A DNA stretch of 64,000 nucleotides from Acanthosepion esculentum (Eukaryota > Mollusca > Cephalopoda > Sepiida > Sepiidae), in the NCBI GenBank assembly GCA_964036315.1, contig OZ038485.1, positions 74,511,048-74,575,047 on the forward strand, read 5' to 3'. The notes below the pieces were generated by a model that made no database searches, was not told where the DNA came from, and worked only from the letters and a program-made list of their open reading frames with translations. Positions within the stretch are counted from its first letter, which is position 1. Each line of letters starts with the position of its first letter. The position numbers were made by a program, and so were the translations under genes. Below, piece by piece: positions 1 through 12,178 of this stretch.

Positions 1-1440
1 AGTCAAAACTCTGACCAACCACGACTTTGCCGCGCAAAATATCTCTGACTCAACAATCCACAAGCACGCTCTATCTCTCTCAGGAACACTATCTAAACAT
101 CACTTACTTCAAAAGTGACATTTTTCTCACTACTTATAGTAAACAAACAATCAAATTTTCACACAACTAAAGGTACGCAACTCCTACCAATTCTGAACAA
201 TAATACAAACAAACTTACGTACACACATTAATAACTGAACTAGCACCACAAAGGATAATTTCGTACGTAACTGGACACTTAGTTTAATTTTGTGAACAAA
301 TCTGAATAGCAATTGCAAACACGCTCAAACTTTCACAATAATATTCTACGCAGCCAAATACATCTCTATTCTCATTTATCCATCAAAGTCCAACGCAATT
401 GTATTCTTGAATTGTAAACCAATGTTATTGTTGTACATTTAAAATAAATGTTTGTCTTTGCTTTCAACCTTCTTATATGATTTATTTCTAATATTTTTCT
501 TTAATTGTTGTGGACAAATGTTTTAGAATACCAACACTAAAAAAAAATCCTCTGATCACTCAAAAATACATTCGCCAGTCTGCAACAATAGGTTCATTTG
601 AAAAGTACTCAACCTTTTAGGGGAGTTACGGCATCGATCTTAAAGAGCAATTAGGTTTTAAAAGTTTCCTATTTGTTGAATATGGATTTCTGTAACGCTG
701 AATTATCGAAAATTAAGAAATGTTTAAATTTGTTTGATTTTCAAGAGGGCTGAACTTTTTTCAGAGTTTATTTGAATTTTACATTTTGGCACATCTAGAC
801 ATGTATTTTCAGAATACATGTAGTTTTGAATGGTTCAAGCTGGTTGTAGCAAGTTATTTTAGGTTTAAACTTACACTTAAAAGTTTTGCAATGTTTCAGT
901 TTCTCTGATTTTTAGACCCCATGAATACCAGAAAATAAATCTTATTGCAACAGCAGAATTGCAATGCTTTGATAACTATCCATAACTTACATCAACTTTA
1001 GAAAAGGTGAGACACCTACCTTGCTTTGGTACTGATTGAGAGGAATCTAAACATTGGAAACGTCAAATTTATTTCCTGGAGTCAATTTGGGCAAATGTTT
1101 GGTAGTATTGTTTGCCTAATTTAATAAAACCATTGACTCAATAGGGTTTTAAACTACTATTGGGAAATAACTAGCAACAAAGATTAACTGACACAGTGAA
1201 TCTCTGAATATGGAACAAAGTCAGAAACTGGAAATTTGTGAATATGCCATAAAAATTTGAGCAGGCACAAAATAAGAATGAATGAAACTATGAAGCTAAC
1301 ATTTTTACCTTTTTCTTGGAAGTAAGCAAATGATGAAAATTTGGTTGGAATGAACTTCAGATGGCATTTTCTGCTTTTGAAAAATGACAACAAAAAACTG
1401 CAATATTTATGCTGAAATAATTTAAAATAAAAGAATTTCA
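1..1440. other. AT-rich non-coding DNA, unassigned
   Basis: No ORF with a recognisable protein, no RNA gene and no clear repeat border was found. One short phrase (ggcatcgatctt, near 630) recurs near 10400 in the possible inverted-terminal element of NSF intron 1, so part of this stretch may be a related dispersed repeat. Confidence 0.4.
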
Positions 1441-4400
1441 GCATTTTTTATTTGCAGAAAAATAATAAAAAGTAACGACTACCATTATTGCTTTAGTAGA
1501 AAATGCAAAAACTAGAAAATATCTCATTATATTTTTGTGCCTTTATAGTTTTGCAGAGAAAATTGGAATAAAATTTTTAATTCCATTTTTTAGCAAAAAA
1601 ATTTTAAAATGGAAAAACTGTCATTAATATTGTGCAGAAAACTTCCATCCTTATATTTGCATTAAATTTTACAAAAACAATAAAAGCTGCCAATATTTTG
1701 TTCTTTTTACTATTATATATTTGTAGAAAAGAAAATCATTAAAAAAAACAAATGTTAATTAGTTTTTGGTGGCAAAAACCCATAATACCATTATTTTATG
1801 ATTTTGTAGAAACTTGCAAGAAATAAAACTACCATTTTATTAAATTTTAATTAATTTAAAATATTTTCATTATATTTTTGTAAAAGAAATTATCACTAAA
1901 AAATGCCATTGTTTCTGCAGAACATTTTTTTTTAAATCCTGCTATGATTGTTTTTTAGAGTAAATTACAAAAATGTCCTATTATTAGGTTTTTGAAGCAG
2001 TTCAAAAATACAAAATAACATTAATATGCAATTTTTCAATTGCATAATAATGTCACTTTGTATTTTTATTTTATCACAAAAACAAACTGCCAATATCTTT
2101 CTTTAAAAAAGATTACAAAACTGACATTATGTTTTTGTAGAAAAATATTAAAAACCTATGTATAAACATTATACTATTGCAGAAAATGACAAAAAATACC
2201 ATTGTTTTTGTAGAAAAAATACATCCAAACATCAATGACTATTATGCTTTCGTAGAAAAAAATTGCAAAAACCTTTTATATTTATTGTAGAAAAAAATGT
2301 GCAATTATTTTGACCCTAAATAAAATATTTCCATTATATTTGTTGTAAAAAAAGTTAAAAATTATCATTGTTTTTGCAGAACAATTACAAAAAATTTCCA
2401 TTAATTTTATGAAGGAGAAAGATTTTCAAAAAAACACTATTTGCCAATCTATTTGTATTTCTTTGTAGGAAACTTACAAAAATTCAAAATTTGCCATTTT
2501 TTATAAAAAATTATAAAACTAAAAACTGACACAATTATTTTCTTGTAGAAAAATTACAAATTATTTCCATTATTATGCCTATAGCAAAACAGAAAGTGCC
2601 ATTATATTTTTTGTAGAAAAATATGAGAGTATTTTATATTATATTTTTGTAGAAAAACATAATGAGAGTATTGAAATTATTTTTCAATTTTCTTTAAATC
2701 AAATTGAAGGTTTTTACTTTTTTGTTACAAAAACAGAATGTAAGATTTGTCATCCTTTCACAAAAATTGTTTGTTCTTAGGGGGAGTTTGAACATTTTTT
2801 TGTACAAAAATTAATGGTATATTTTCGATTGTGTGTGTCTGTGGCGTGTGTCTGTGATGGTGGGGGGAGGGTTTTTGCAATTTTCTTTCCAATAATATAA
2901 TAATTGAATTGTTTTTATTTTAAAATTCTTGCACAAAAATAATAATGACATTTTTCTTTATTACTGAAAAAAATTTAAAAAAACAAAACTACTCTGTTTT
3001 TGTTGAAAATTAAACACAAAATTATCCTATTACGTTTTTGTATTTAAAAATTTACAAAAATAATAACTAACATTATTTTTTGCAGAAAAATATAAAAAAA
3101 AACAAAATTCACCATAATTATGCTTTTGCACAAACAATTACAACAAATGATTATGTTTTGTAGAAAAAATTAAATAATTACGAACAATTTAAAAAATAGA
3201 CAATAAGTATTACTAAAAAAATTACAAAAACAACTGCAATTTAAGGCTTTTATAGAAACAATGACAAAAATTAGCATTATGCTGTTCCTGTAGAAGAAAT
3301 TGATAAAGCAAAAAAAAAAAAAAAAAGAGAGAGACATTTTTAGTTTTCTAGAAGATTTAAAAAAGAAAAACTGAAATTTCGTTTTTATATAAAAATTTAA
3401 GAGACATTATTTACCTCTGTAGAAATCATTATAAGAAAAAAATCAACTATTTTTATATTTTTGCACAAATAATTACAAGAAAAAAAATGAAAAGTTGTGT
3501 AGAGAAAATTTACAAAATCAAAAGTACCATCCTGCTTTGAAGAAAAAATAAGGAAAAATTGTTTATGGAGAAAAAAATTACAAACATATCAAAAAGCATA
3601 TCATTGTTATGCTATTATAAAAACTATCAAAACAGAACTGCCATTATTACATTATATAGAGAAAATTACAAAAAATTAAGAAAAAATGTAAAAATTTGCA
3701 AAGATTTTGCTTTTGTAGATTAAAAATTAAAGATTAAAAAAATGATATTTTAGGCTTTTGTAGAAACAATTAGAAAATACAATAAAAGTTAACATGAAGT
3801 TCCTATAGAATAATTGCAAACAAATAAAAACTGATATTTTGTTTATGTAGGAATAATTATACAAAATATAAAATATCCAAACATTATGTTTTGTTAAAAG
3901 AAATGACAAACGTACACTCCCCATTTTGTCTTTGTAGAAAAATTTGCAAAACATCAAAATACAATCATTGTTTTTGTGGAAAAATTACAATATCTGCCTT
4001 TGTTTTTTCAAAAGAAAAATTGCATAAAAATAAAAAAACCTGCCATTATTCTGCTTTTCTAGAGAAAATTGTAAAACAAGCAAAAAAACTGCTAAATAAA
4101 TGTTTTTATAGAAATACATAATAAAAATTACTTTTATTCTGTTTTTGCAGAAAAGTTAATTTAAAAAATACAATTATTTTGTTTTCATAGAAGGATTACA
4201 AAAATGCCATTATATTTTTGGAGAAAATAAGAAAATGAAGATAAATGATAAAAAAAACAAAAAACTGCTGTTACATTTTTGTTGAAATAATTACCAAAAA
4301 TCAAAACATCCATTATTATGATATTGTAGGGAAAAAATACAAAAAGAAAAATTCATTACTGTTTTTGTAAAAAGAAACAGATTTCAAAGAAACATACAAT

Positions 4401-5215
4401 CTTCTATGTATAAACAATTGTAGAAACAAATGACAATATTTTGTTTTTGTAGAATAAATTAGAATAACAAAATTTTAGAAATAATCTTACAATAAAAACT
4501 GTCTTTGTGTATTTGTAGAAGTGAATATAAATCAAAATTAAAAAAATGTTTTTAGAAAGTTACATAAAATGAAACAACTGACATTATTATATGTTTGTAG
4601 AAAAACTCCAAAATCTGATTATTTTGTTACTGTACAAAAAACTGCAATTATAGTTTTATGGTTTGTAGAGAAAATTAGAAACAAAATGATTTTGTAAAAA
4701 CATTTTTTTAAATTACAAAAAATAAGAAATTGCCATTATTTTTGTAGAAATATATTTTAAAAAGTAAAAAATATTTCTATTATTATGCATTTGCAGAAAA
4801 AAAAACAAAATCTGTCATCTGTAGAAAAAGTAGAAAAGAAAAAACTGTCAGGTTTCCGTAGGAAAAAACAACCAAAATAAAAACTCATTATTATACTTTT
4901 ATATTAAAAATTTGAAAAACACTGATAATATTGAATCTTTGTAGAAAATTTTAAAAAAGAAAACACAAAACTTCCATTTTTATGTCTTTGTAAGAAAATT
5001 ACACTTTTTTTTAAATTATAAAAAAGAACTTCTGCTATGTTTTTGTAAAAGAAAATACACAAAACACAACAAAAAGCTACCATGTTTATTTGCAAAAAAT
5101 ATGAAAAGTAACTGATATTACGTTTTTGCATTTAAAACATTCCCAAAAACTCATTATTATGTTTTTGTAGAGAATTAAAAAAATAAATACCAACAAATCT
5201 CAGATATAATGTTCA
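1441..5215. repeat. Large degenerate repeat array with TTTTTGTAGAAAA core
   Basis: Across about 3.8 kb the same loose pattern returns dozens of times: a 'cattattat' phrase, a T-run ending in GTAG or GCAG, then an A-rich run with 'attacaaaa' and 'aaactgcc'. Spacing is irregular, roughly 35 to 75 bases, with much point divergence and many small indels. Clear examples lie near 1725, 2130, 2205, 2540, 3075, 4145, 4440 and 5160. The T-run plus (T/C)AG looks like a eukaryotic 3' splice site, but there is no coding sequence behind it. I read it as an old, highly diverged minisatellite or satellite. The short ORFs inside are artefacts of low complexity. Confidence 0.75.
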
Positions 5216-5294
5216 GGTCTCCATAGCAACTATTTTTTACACAATTTTGTGCCTATCTTCTCCACTTTGGATGACATTTTCTTCTAACTATAAT

Positions 5295-5350
5295 GGGTAA
5301 TGAGTGTTACAAGCACCAAGTTTCCTTGGTGCTTGTAATACTCATTACCC
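5295..5350. repeat. Fold-back inverted repeat, 26-bp arms, 4-base loop
   Basis: Bases 5295-5320 and 5325-5350 are reverse complements with a single mismatch, separated by the loop tttc (5321-5324). There is no T-run after it and no gene next to it, so it is not a bacterial-type terminator. It resembles three other compact fold-backs in this window (12847, 18795 and 51601). Confidence 0.85.
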
Positions 5351-5727
5351 AGGCCCTTCAGAGCTCACACTATTATAGGGAGCTTCCACTTTCTAGCTAT
5401 TCTGTCCAAAAGTGAATCATTTGGCTTTTTTAATCATTTCACCCCAAGCAAGACAATAATTCCACTAAGACACAAGTGGTTACTGGCAGTGAAAGAAAGT
5501 AAGAAAACATTAATGAAAGGACAATAAAAGAACAGAATTCAGAAAGAGAGATGGCAATTGATGTTGCATTTAAATTTTTGAAGATCATAGTTGACAGGAA
5601 AGCAAGAAGTCAAAGGAGAAGCAAGTGTGCAAGAAGAAGCTATTAGAATAGAACTTACGGTTACATCTAACTATTTCAACAGTAAAATGATAAAACCTAG
5701 TTGCCAATGCAACTTAAATTCATGCAG

Positions 5728-6139
5728 TTAAGATACCAAGGAGGAGAGGTCATTAGAACAATTGCCATGAAAATATTTATAGACATGACAGCAAGAAGCC
5801 ACGTCACAGCAGTAGGAAAGTGACTGAGATGGAGATGCCAGGTCAGGACCAATAACATTACAGACCCTTCTTTGGATTTTCTTTAGATTCTCTAAATATA
5901 CTACAGGAGCATTGGACCATATATGGCAGAAATGTTCAATGTACAGATGAAATGGTAGATTTATAAATGTACAAGATGTATTCTGGCAAGAATAATTGTC
6001 CAATGCACCATGGTGAATCAACTTTTCTAGCAACAGACCTAGTAATTGATTCAATATAATCACTCCACTTCATGTCAGTGGAAAATATGAGACCAAGAAG
6101 GTGCAATGAGTTGCTCTCCTGGAGGTTAGCATCAGCCAT
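5728..6139 (-). pseudogene. Jockey/CR1-like LINE reverse transcriptase, C-terminal fragment
   Basis: Two overlapping minus-strand frames join into the C-terminal part of a non-LTR retrotransposon polymerase. The first (6139-5936) reads LHLLGLIFSTDMKWSDYIES and then KSTIS. The second (about 5960-5728) continues with CHIWSNAPVVYLENLKKIQR, RVCNVIGP and FHGNCSNDLSSLV. This order (short-range 'LGL.F..D..W..YI', then 'KSTI', 'IW..AP..YL..L..IQ.R' and 'N.IG') is typical of jockey/CR1-type RT tails in metazoan genomes. A frameshift lies near 5940-5960. The catalytic palm is missing. It is dead, truncated DNA; family assignment is by recalled pattern. Confidence 0.75.
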
Positions 6140-6389
6140 ACTGATGAAGGCAAAATTGTTTCTCTATGATGACTAAAAGTGTTCCACATAAAATATTTAC
6201 CATTGAGTAGATAACATTTTCATTTGCAGAAAGTTTCTGGTTCTGATACAAAAGCTGGCTCGAACATTTTGTTAAGAGTAGATTTCCTGCACTTGTATCA
6301 ACTTATTAAAATGTTACCAAGGATGTGTGCATGGCATAATAATTCATGGATTTCCCATTCGTGCTTTTCATGTATGAGTTTCGTCCATA

Positions 6390-6660
6390 AAATATAGCAA
6401 AGACAATTGATCCTCTCTGATCATCACTCAGCTGGCATTCATATTTGTGGTGACTTCAATAATATTCATATGGTGTGGTTAGATCACTCAATCAGAACTG
6501 ATGAAGAAGGTAGATGCTGTCATGAGTTTTCAAAGTTGACTGGGACAGCTTCAGATCTTACATTACGGAAGCTCTCTTTTCAGTTTTCTTCCAGAAACTG
6601 CTCCATCCCCTCCTTTCAGTTTTCTTCCAGAACTGCTCAATTCCCTCATCTCTGAATGGA
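6390..6660 (+). pseudogene. LINE endonuclease fragment, opposite to the RT fragment
   Basis: The + strand encodes IHICGDFNNIHMVWLDHS, a match to the 'GDFN.H...WL.HS' core of apurinic-type LINE endonucleases, then RTDEEGRCCHEFSKLTG. It lies about 250 bases from the RT fragment at 5728-6139 but on the other strand. Downstream (about 6571-6655) is a direct duplication of about 40 bases containing ttttcagttttcttccaga. Together the two pieces look like one LINE insertion whose 5' half is inverted, as twin priming produces, though two separate insertions are possible. Confidence 0.6.
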
Positions 6661-7700
6661 TCTTCTCAGGCATGGTTAATCTTATACCAAAGAAAAAATA
6701 AAAATTGCCAACAGGAACCACATAGCTAACCTTTGTTCATGCCAGAATGTGCTGAAGCTATAAGCCACCATAAACATTACTACCATCTATACCACAGAGA
6801 ACAGTGTGTAGAAGTCTTTCAGTATTCCAAACTGTCCACAAGAGAATTCTAGAAAATACTAAGAGCAACTATTTTTGATCATCAGATAAGGAAAATATTG
6901 TTCAATAACATCATGAGATAATTTCATTAAAAATACTGTGCCCAATACTTTGTACTTGATAACAAGCCCTGATCTACTACCTAAAACTTAGGAAGAGTTT
7001 TATATGTGCAAAAATATTACATTAATTGTTGATACATTTTGGAAAACAAGAAAACAATATTTCTTGATAATGTGTAATTCACTTTTATCATAAAGCTTGT
7101 CATTAGCTTTGGTTAAATTGAAGTTAAGCAATCAGTATTTGAAGTGTTCAAAATTTCTTTACACAGAATATGGATTGATTATTTAAATATAAAACCCAAG
7201 AAACACTTTCATGATCTTATAAATCCATTTATCTTATCATCATTCAATTTTATCCTTAAAATAAATTAATGTCCACAAAAATGTTGGAATTGCAATTTCA
7301 TACTAAAACATGGCAATTAGATACAAGTAAAACTATTTGATATTATTAACTGCAAAATTCTCTTTGATCATCAATTATTGTTGCTTGTTTCAACACATAT
7401 TTTCAATATATACTTTTTATTCTGCTTCTTAAAAAAACGTATTTGCAATTAGGATTACACTTCAGTTTGTTATAAAATATTAAAAACTGAATTTTTCAAA
7501 TGTTTTTTATATTAAGGGATGATTTGTTTCTATTGATATCTCAGTTTCTTTATACTAAAATAAATATTCATATATTACAATCCAACTACTTACTACTTTC
7601 TCTTTTTTTATCATTTAATCTTGATTTGTCTCATCACATATTCAAGCCAGTTACTTTTCATCAAGCATTTTTACAAGAAATCGTATACCTAAAATCAACA
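6661..7700. other. AT-rich upstream DNA, nothing recognised
   Basis: This is non-coding, AT-rich sequence between the LINE pieces and the NSF 5' end. A 67-residue hydrophobic ORF at 7500-7703 has no recognisable motif and looks like chance reading through T-rich DNA. Confidence 0.4.
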
Positions 7701-7739
7701 TAAAGTCACATTGACCTGACGTGAAATAAAAAAGATTTT

Positions 7740-7905
7740 GTTTTTAATTCGAGGTAAAGGTGACTGCAACCAACACAAAAATAGCGCAAATGTCATTTAC
7801 GGCCCTTGAGTTGATGTAGACTGTTAGTACTATACTTCAATATCACACCCGCCATTGTTGCGACTACCAAACTTTGCCAAGGCTCAGCTGACCACGGTTG
7901 TAGAC
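7740..7905 (+). promoter_or_regulatory. NSF: Probable NSF 5' UTR / proximal promoter
   Basis: A short stretch richer in G+C and CpG than its surroundings (gcgcaa, acccgcc, ttgcgac, accacgg) lies just before the ATG at 7906. That is what I would expect at the start of a broadly expressed gene in an AT-rich genome. I see no convincing TATA box, and the transcription start cannot be placed from sequence alone. Confidence 0.4.
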
Positions 7906-7914
7906 ATGGCAGAG
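7906..7914 (+). CDS. NSF: NSF exon 1 (start codon, 3 codons)
   Basis: ATG GCA GAG is followed by the donor gtaatg. It is phase 0, matching the phase-0 start of exon 2, and gives an N-terminus (MAE-FYMTDK) similar in length to other NSFs, which begin with MA. The preceding bases gtagac place a purine (G) at -6 and A at -3+1; the context is acceptable. The alternative is that this is not coding and translation starts at the ATG at 35706 inside exon 2. A transcript would decide. Confidence 0.5.
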
Positions 7915-9239
7915 GTAATGTTCATTTATTTATAAACACGATCTTGTTATTAACTTGTAAATGTTGGAGGAAAAACATTTTCCTTTTAGTAATATCTTTC
8001 CTTGGTGCTTTTTTTCTTAGAATAAGCAACTGTCTTTCTTTTTCTATTTTGTACGTTTTCATACCATTATTCGTCTATCCGTTCACACACACCTACTTTA
8101 AGTATTTTTTTTTTTTTTAATATTTACCACGTTTCCATATAATTTTCATGTCGGTTGTATTATTTTTTTATTTGGTAAGTATTAGAAATAAATCATCCTC
8201 AACCGCGTACGGTCGTTGTTTGTATGTATTGTAAATTTTACAAAAAATCTTTTTTCTAGTCCATATTATTTTAGTTACCCACCAAATAATAATTGAAAAT
8301 TATTTTCTGCTTTTATTTATTTACTAAGTGAAGTAAAAAATTGTATCTGGATTTTTCTTTCGCAATGTCATCACTAATTAATTATTAAATTTGTTGCATC
8401 CTTTTTATTTTTTGTTTTTTTTTTACTCTCTAAGTCGGTAAGTGTAAGTAACAGTGGTGTTTAAATTAAAAAAATAATAAAATTCTTTAATTTCAATCAT
8501 GTACTAGTCAGTGTAATTAATATTTTTCCTCCTAAAACTTTAAAATTTAGAACTTCTAGTTTTAACTTTTTTTTTCAAGAAATAAAAGGGAAATAAAATT
8601 AGGAAAATCTACAATACATAATTCCGAAATTGCTGTTTTTTTGTTTTTTTTTCTTTAATTTAAAATTTAATAAATTTTTTTCATCACTAATTTAAGTAAG
8701 CACCGGTTAAATAAATATTATATAAATATAAATTATAAAATTAAATTGTTAAATAAATTAATATAAAATTATAGTTAATAATAGCAAGAAAATATCCCAT
8801 TTATGATCTTGTTGACTTGGTCCCTCTGATGAAACATTCATTATTTTCTTAATCCATTCGTCTCGTTTCCCTAAACAAAATCATCGCCCGGTGTCAACAG
8901 CCTTTTTTTACCGTAAACGTCTTTGTTTATGGATTGAGTCATACTTACATTTTCAAAAATAAGTTTATTATTCTTCCTTGATTTTTTTTTTTTTTTTTTT
9001 TATAAGTCCAATTTTCAAAAAACACACTTCGTTAAAAAAAACCCTAAACAATATTTAAATTTTTTATTTTACTTTTTTGAAAATCGTTATAACATGAAAA
9101 AAAAATCTAAAAGTCCTTTTTTAAAGATGTTAAAAATAATATTACGACTACGTCATAGATAAATTAATATAAAAGAAATCTGAAAATTTAATCTGCAGAA
9201 ATGTTTTAAACAACTTTTTACTACTGTTTTAGTTAGTAC
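7915..9239 (+). other. NSF intron 1, proximal part: AT-rich, nothing recognised
   Basis: AT-rich intronic sequence with several poly-T runs (for example near 8110 and 8980). No coding sequence, RNA gene or transposon border was recognised. Confidence 0.4.
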
Positions 9240-10402
9240 TTTCATGAGATCGCTAAAAAAGAGCATAGCATGACTAAAAAAAAGGGAACTTAATGAAAAT
9301 AATTTTTTAAATATTCGTTATTAAGAGGAAAAATCAAAATATTTTTCGATTATTTTTATTTTAATACATTTTTAATCGTTCCTAGCACGTCCGAAATTTT
9401 CGTTAAAAATCTTTTTTTTATGGTTTGAGTCAGCAAAATTGACACAATCGATCATGTCAAGGTTTTAGTTTTTAAAAAGAATTATGGCCCATATCGGTTA
9501 GTGAAAAAAAAAAAATTCTAAAAACCTGAAAGCTAAACAAAATCTGAAAAAAATTCCACTTATTGCTTTTTAAAAGTGAATTCAGTTTTCATAAACTACT
9601 TTCTTTACTATTGGAGAATCTACTACTTTCTGTCTTCTTTTGCTTTAAGATACCTGATGATCACTTAAAGTAAAGACTAAAGAGTAAAGAAAGACACTTT
9701 GATTTCTCTATTTTCTGTTATCTGCATTTGTTAAGTCTGCGAATAATAATGTATTGTACAATACATCAAATAGACGAAGAGATTCTTGGACAAATTGTTT
9801 TATGTAAATAATACATATTATTAACAATGGAGGATTTCTAAAATAAAGGAAGTTTTAAAAAACAATGAATGACGGTTTTTCTTCAGGTTGGTCAATCGGT
9901 AACCTTCTCTACCTTTTGCTTGTTAACTTGCTGATTTGACTCAACTTTCGTTTCATAAACTAAACACTATTCTCCAAGGAGTTTTAATAAAAGAAAAAAA
10001 AATTCTGGAAAGAAAATTTCGTGAAATTTCATGAGATTAAGCAAGATTTTCTAAAACAAAAAATTTCAAAAATAATTCAATTCATTTGTCAATAAGTCCT
10101 GAAAGTTTCATTAAAATCCGAAAATTTGATTTTTGCAAGAATTTCCAAATTCATGTGTTTTTTCACCGGAAAAAACGCAAAAAATACCTTTTGAAAAATC
10201 ACGACTCGCGCTGACTTAAAAAACAAGATTTTTAACCAAAATTTTGAATGTGTTAAAAAGGTTTAAAAAAAACTTTCTAAATAATTAAAAAAAATACTCT
10301 TAACGTCAACATTTTGACGATAAAACTTTGTGTTTAAGTTTGTAGCCTTTTTTCATCATGCTATGCTGTTTTTCAGCGAGCAAAGGGACTCATAAGGCAT
10401 CG
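9240..10402. mobile_element. Possible inverted-terminal non-autonomous element
   Basis: Near 9247-9285 the + strand reads gagatcgctaaaaaagagca then tagcatgactaaa. Near 10355-10385 the reverse complement reads gctcgctgaaaaacagcata then gcatgatgaaa. These imperfect inverted copies enclose about 1.1 kb of AT-rich DNA without an ORF, as expected for a MITE-like or solo DNA element. I cannot define target duplications or name a superfamily. The ends could also be two separate copies of one repeat in opposite orientation. Confidence 0.35.
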
Positions 10403-11402
10403 ATCTTTATTTTCGAGATCAAAATATCGAATTTCTTGTGTTCTTGAATATGCTCAAAACAATCTAAAGGAGAATAATTTTGCCATTGTTCTCTTAAATG
10501 AAACGTTTTAAGTTTTTGTAACTTATCAACCAACTGCTTACGTTGGAATCATTTGGTACAACATAAAAGCGAAATAAATCATGTTATTCTTGTGTTCGAC
10601 CGTAACGTTTAAATTCTTAATGCGCAAGAACTTATATTTTTTACATTATCAGGTTTTTTGTTTTATTGTTATATTGATTGATACTTGGGGGGGGGGCACC
10701 ATATCTCCTCTGGAGTAATAATATGCTTGGTTGGTCCTTCACTGAATAATAATTACAGTGAATTTTTTAACGTCTGGTGTTAATGTGCACTTCATCAGTG
10801 ATTTAAATGATTGTCACGTGATTAATTTTTTTTTTTTTAATGAATCTGTTTAATAAATTAAAAATATATCATCTTTTTTTTTTCTTTTCAGTTTTTCGCA
10901 ATCATGAAAACAAAAATATTCGTACACACTACAGTACACACAGTAGTAAACTAACACTAACAGTAAAACACAAATCTACAAATAATAACCGATCTCTGTC
11001 GTTTCGGTTTTCACGTCTAAAGTTTGTATTTAACAACGAAAAACTAAAAGGGACTTTTTTTTTCTTTCAGAGTTGTTTAGATTAACTTTCTGCAGCTCTT
11101 GTTTTCTGTAAATATCTTTAGGGGATTAACGCCCACTCAAACTGAACGATTTAAAAGGTCTTTTAATCATCTTTCTATGGGCGAATTGATTGTGTCAATC
11201 AATGCAGTTTTACGTACACCTTGATTAGAATTTCAATATCTACTTAAGTCTTAGTGTTATATTTTTAGCTTCCTTTTATTTTTCGTGCTGTTGACAATTT
11301 CTTCTTACGGAGAAAATTTTTCATCATTGGCAATTTTCTCATTTTTTTTCCTTTTGTTTTACTTTTTAGTTTACATTTTCAGTGTAATTAATTTGTTGTG
11401 AC
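10403..11402 (+). other. NSF intron 1 continued: nothing recognised
   Basis: AT-rich intronic DNA. An 81-residue ORF at 10840-11085 has no motif and spans T- and A-runs; I do not count it as a gene. Confidence 0.4.
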
Positions 11403-12105
11403 TGTGGGGGTCAATTGCCCTCACTAATTTATATTAGACACAATGCCACAAAATAATAATAAGAAGAAACAAGAACAAAATTCAGACAAAAGAAATTGTA
11501 CAAATAAATAGATTTTTATAACAAATGTACAAAACAATACTTATGATGTTGTTTAAAATGATGAAATATTATAAACTTGTCTTTTTCGATTTTGTGTGAG
11601 GTAATGTTCCAGTTTGATAGACTGCAAGTTATAGGCTAATTTGTGTGAATTTGGAAAATTTCAGTTCAATATAATATTGTTTGTATTCAAAATAAACAGT
11701 TCAACTTCAAGGTTTGTGGAAAAATCGTGTGTGGTTGTGACTTATGTTTAGTTTGACTGTGGTTAAAAAGGATTTTTAACTTATAGCCTGGACTTCAGTT
11801 GAAAGTTATTTTATGAGTGTCATCACATAGCGTGTAGCTTTTCCAGCTGCTTTTTTTTTCCCATTCTCTGTTTCTTAATTGTTTGCTGTTTATATAAGCA
11901 ATATAAGTCACATGATAGGCTCCAGAAAATGTTTTATTGGCGCAACTGTACCTTTGATCAGCTCAAATTAAGGTCAGATGTGTAGACGTAGTCAACAACA
12001 TGCTATGTGATATTTTTGAACCAATCAAATTACATTAGTTGTGTAATTTAATTTGGAGCCTGTTTTGTTTAATTTTTAAAACGATATAGGATCTGGATCT
12101 TATAT
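11403..12105 (-). repeat. CsRn1-type gypsy element, 3' LTR
   Basis: A direct copy of 15929-16698. Both begin TGTGGGGG(G)TCAATTG on the + strand, share 'tatattagacacaatgccac', and end with 'atataggatctggatc'. The copies differ by many substitutions and several indels, so the insertion is old. Because the internal genes run on the minus strand, this left copy is the 3' LTR. The right border is set by where the copies stop matching. Confidence 0.85.
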
Positions 12106-12178
12106 ACCCTGATGCAGATTGATAAAAAAAATTTTTTTTTAATTTTCAATATGTAATATATGGCCTGAAATGTGTAGG

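Noticed and set aside
1441..5215. CRISPR-like array
   Set aside because: The repeats are highly diverged and irregularly spaced with no constant repeat and unique spacers; the DNA is animal.
5295..5350. Hairpin as rho-independent terminator
   Set aside because: The DNA is eukaryotic, there is no adjacent gene and no T-run after the stem.
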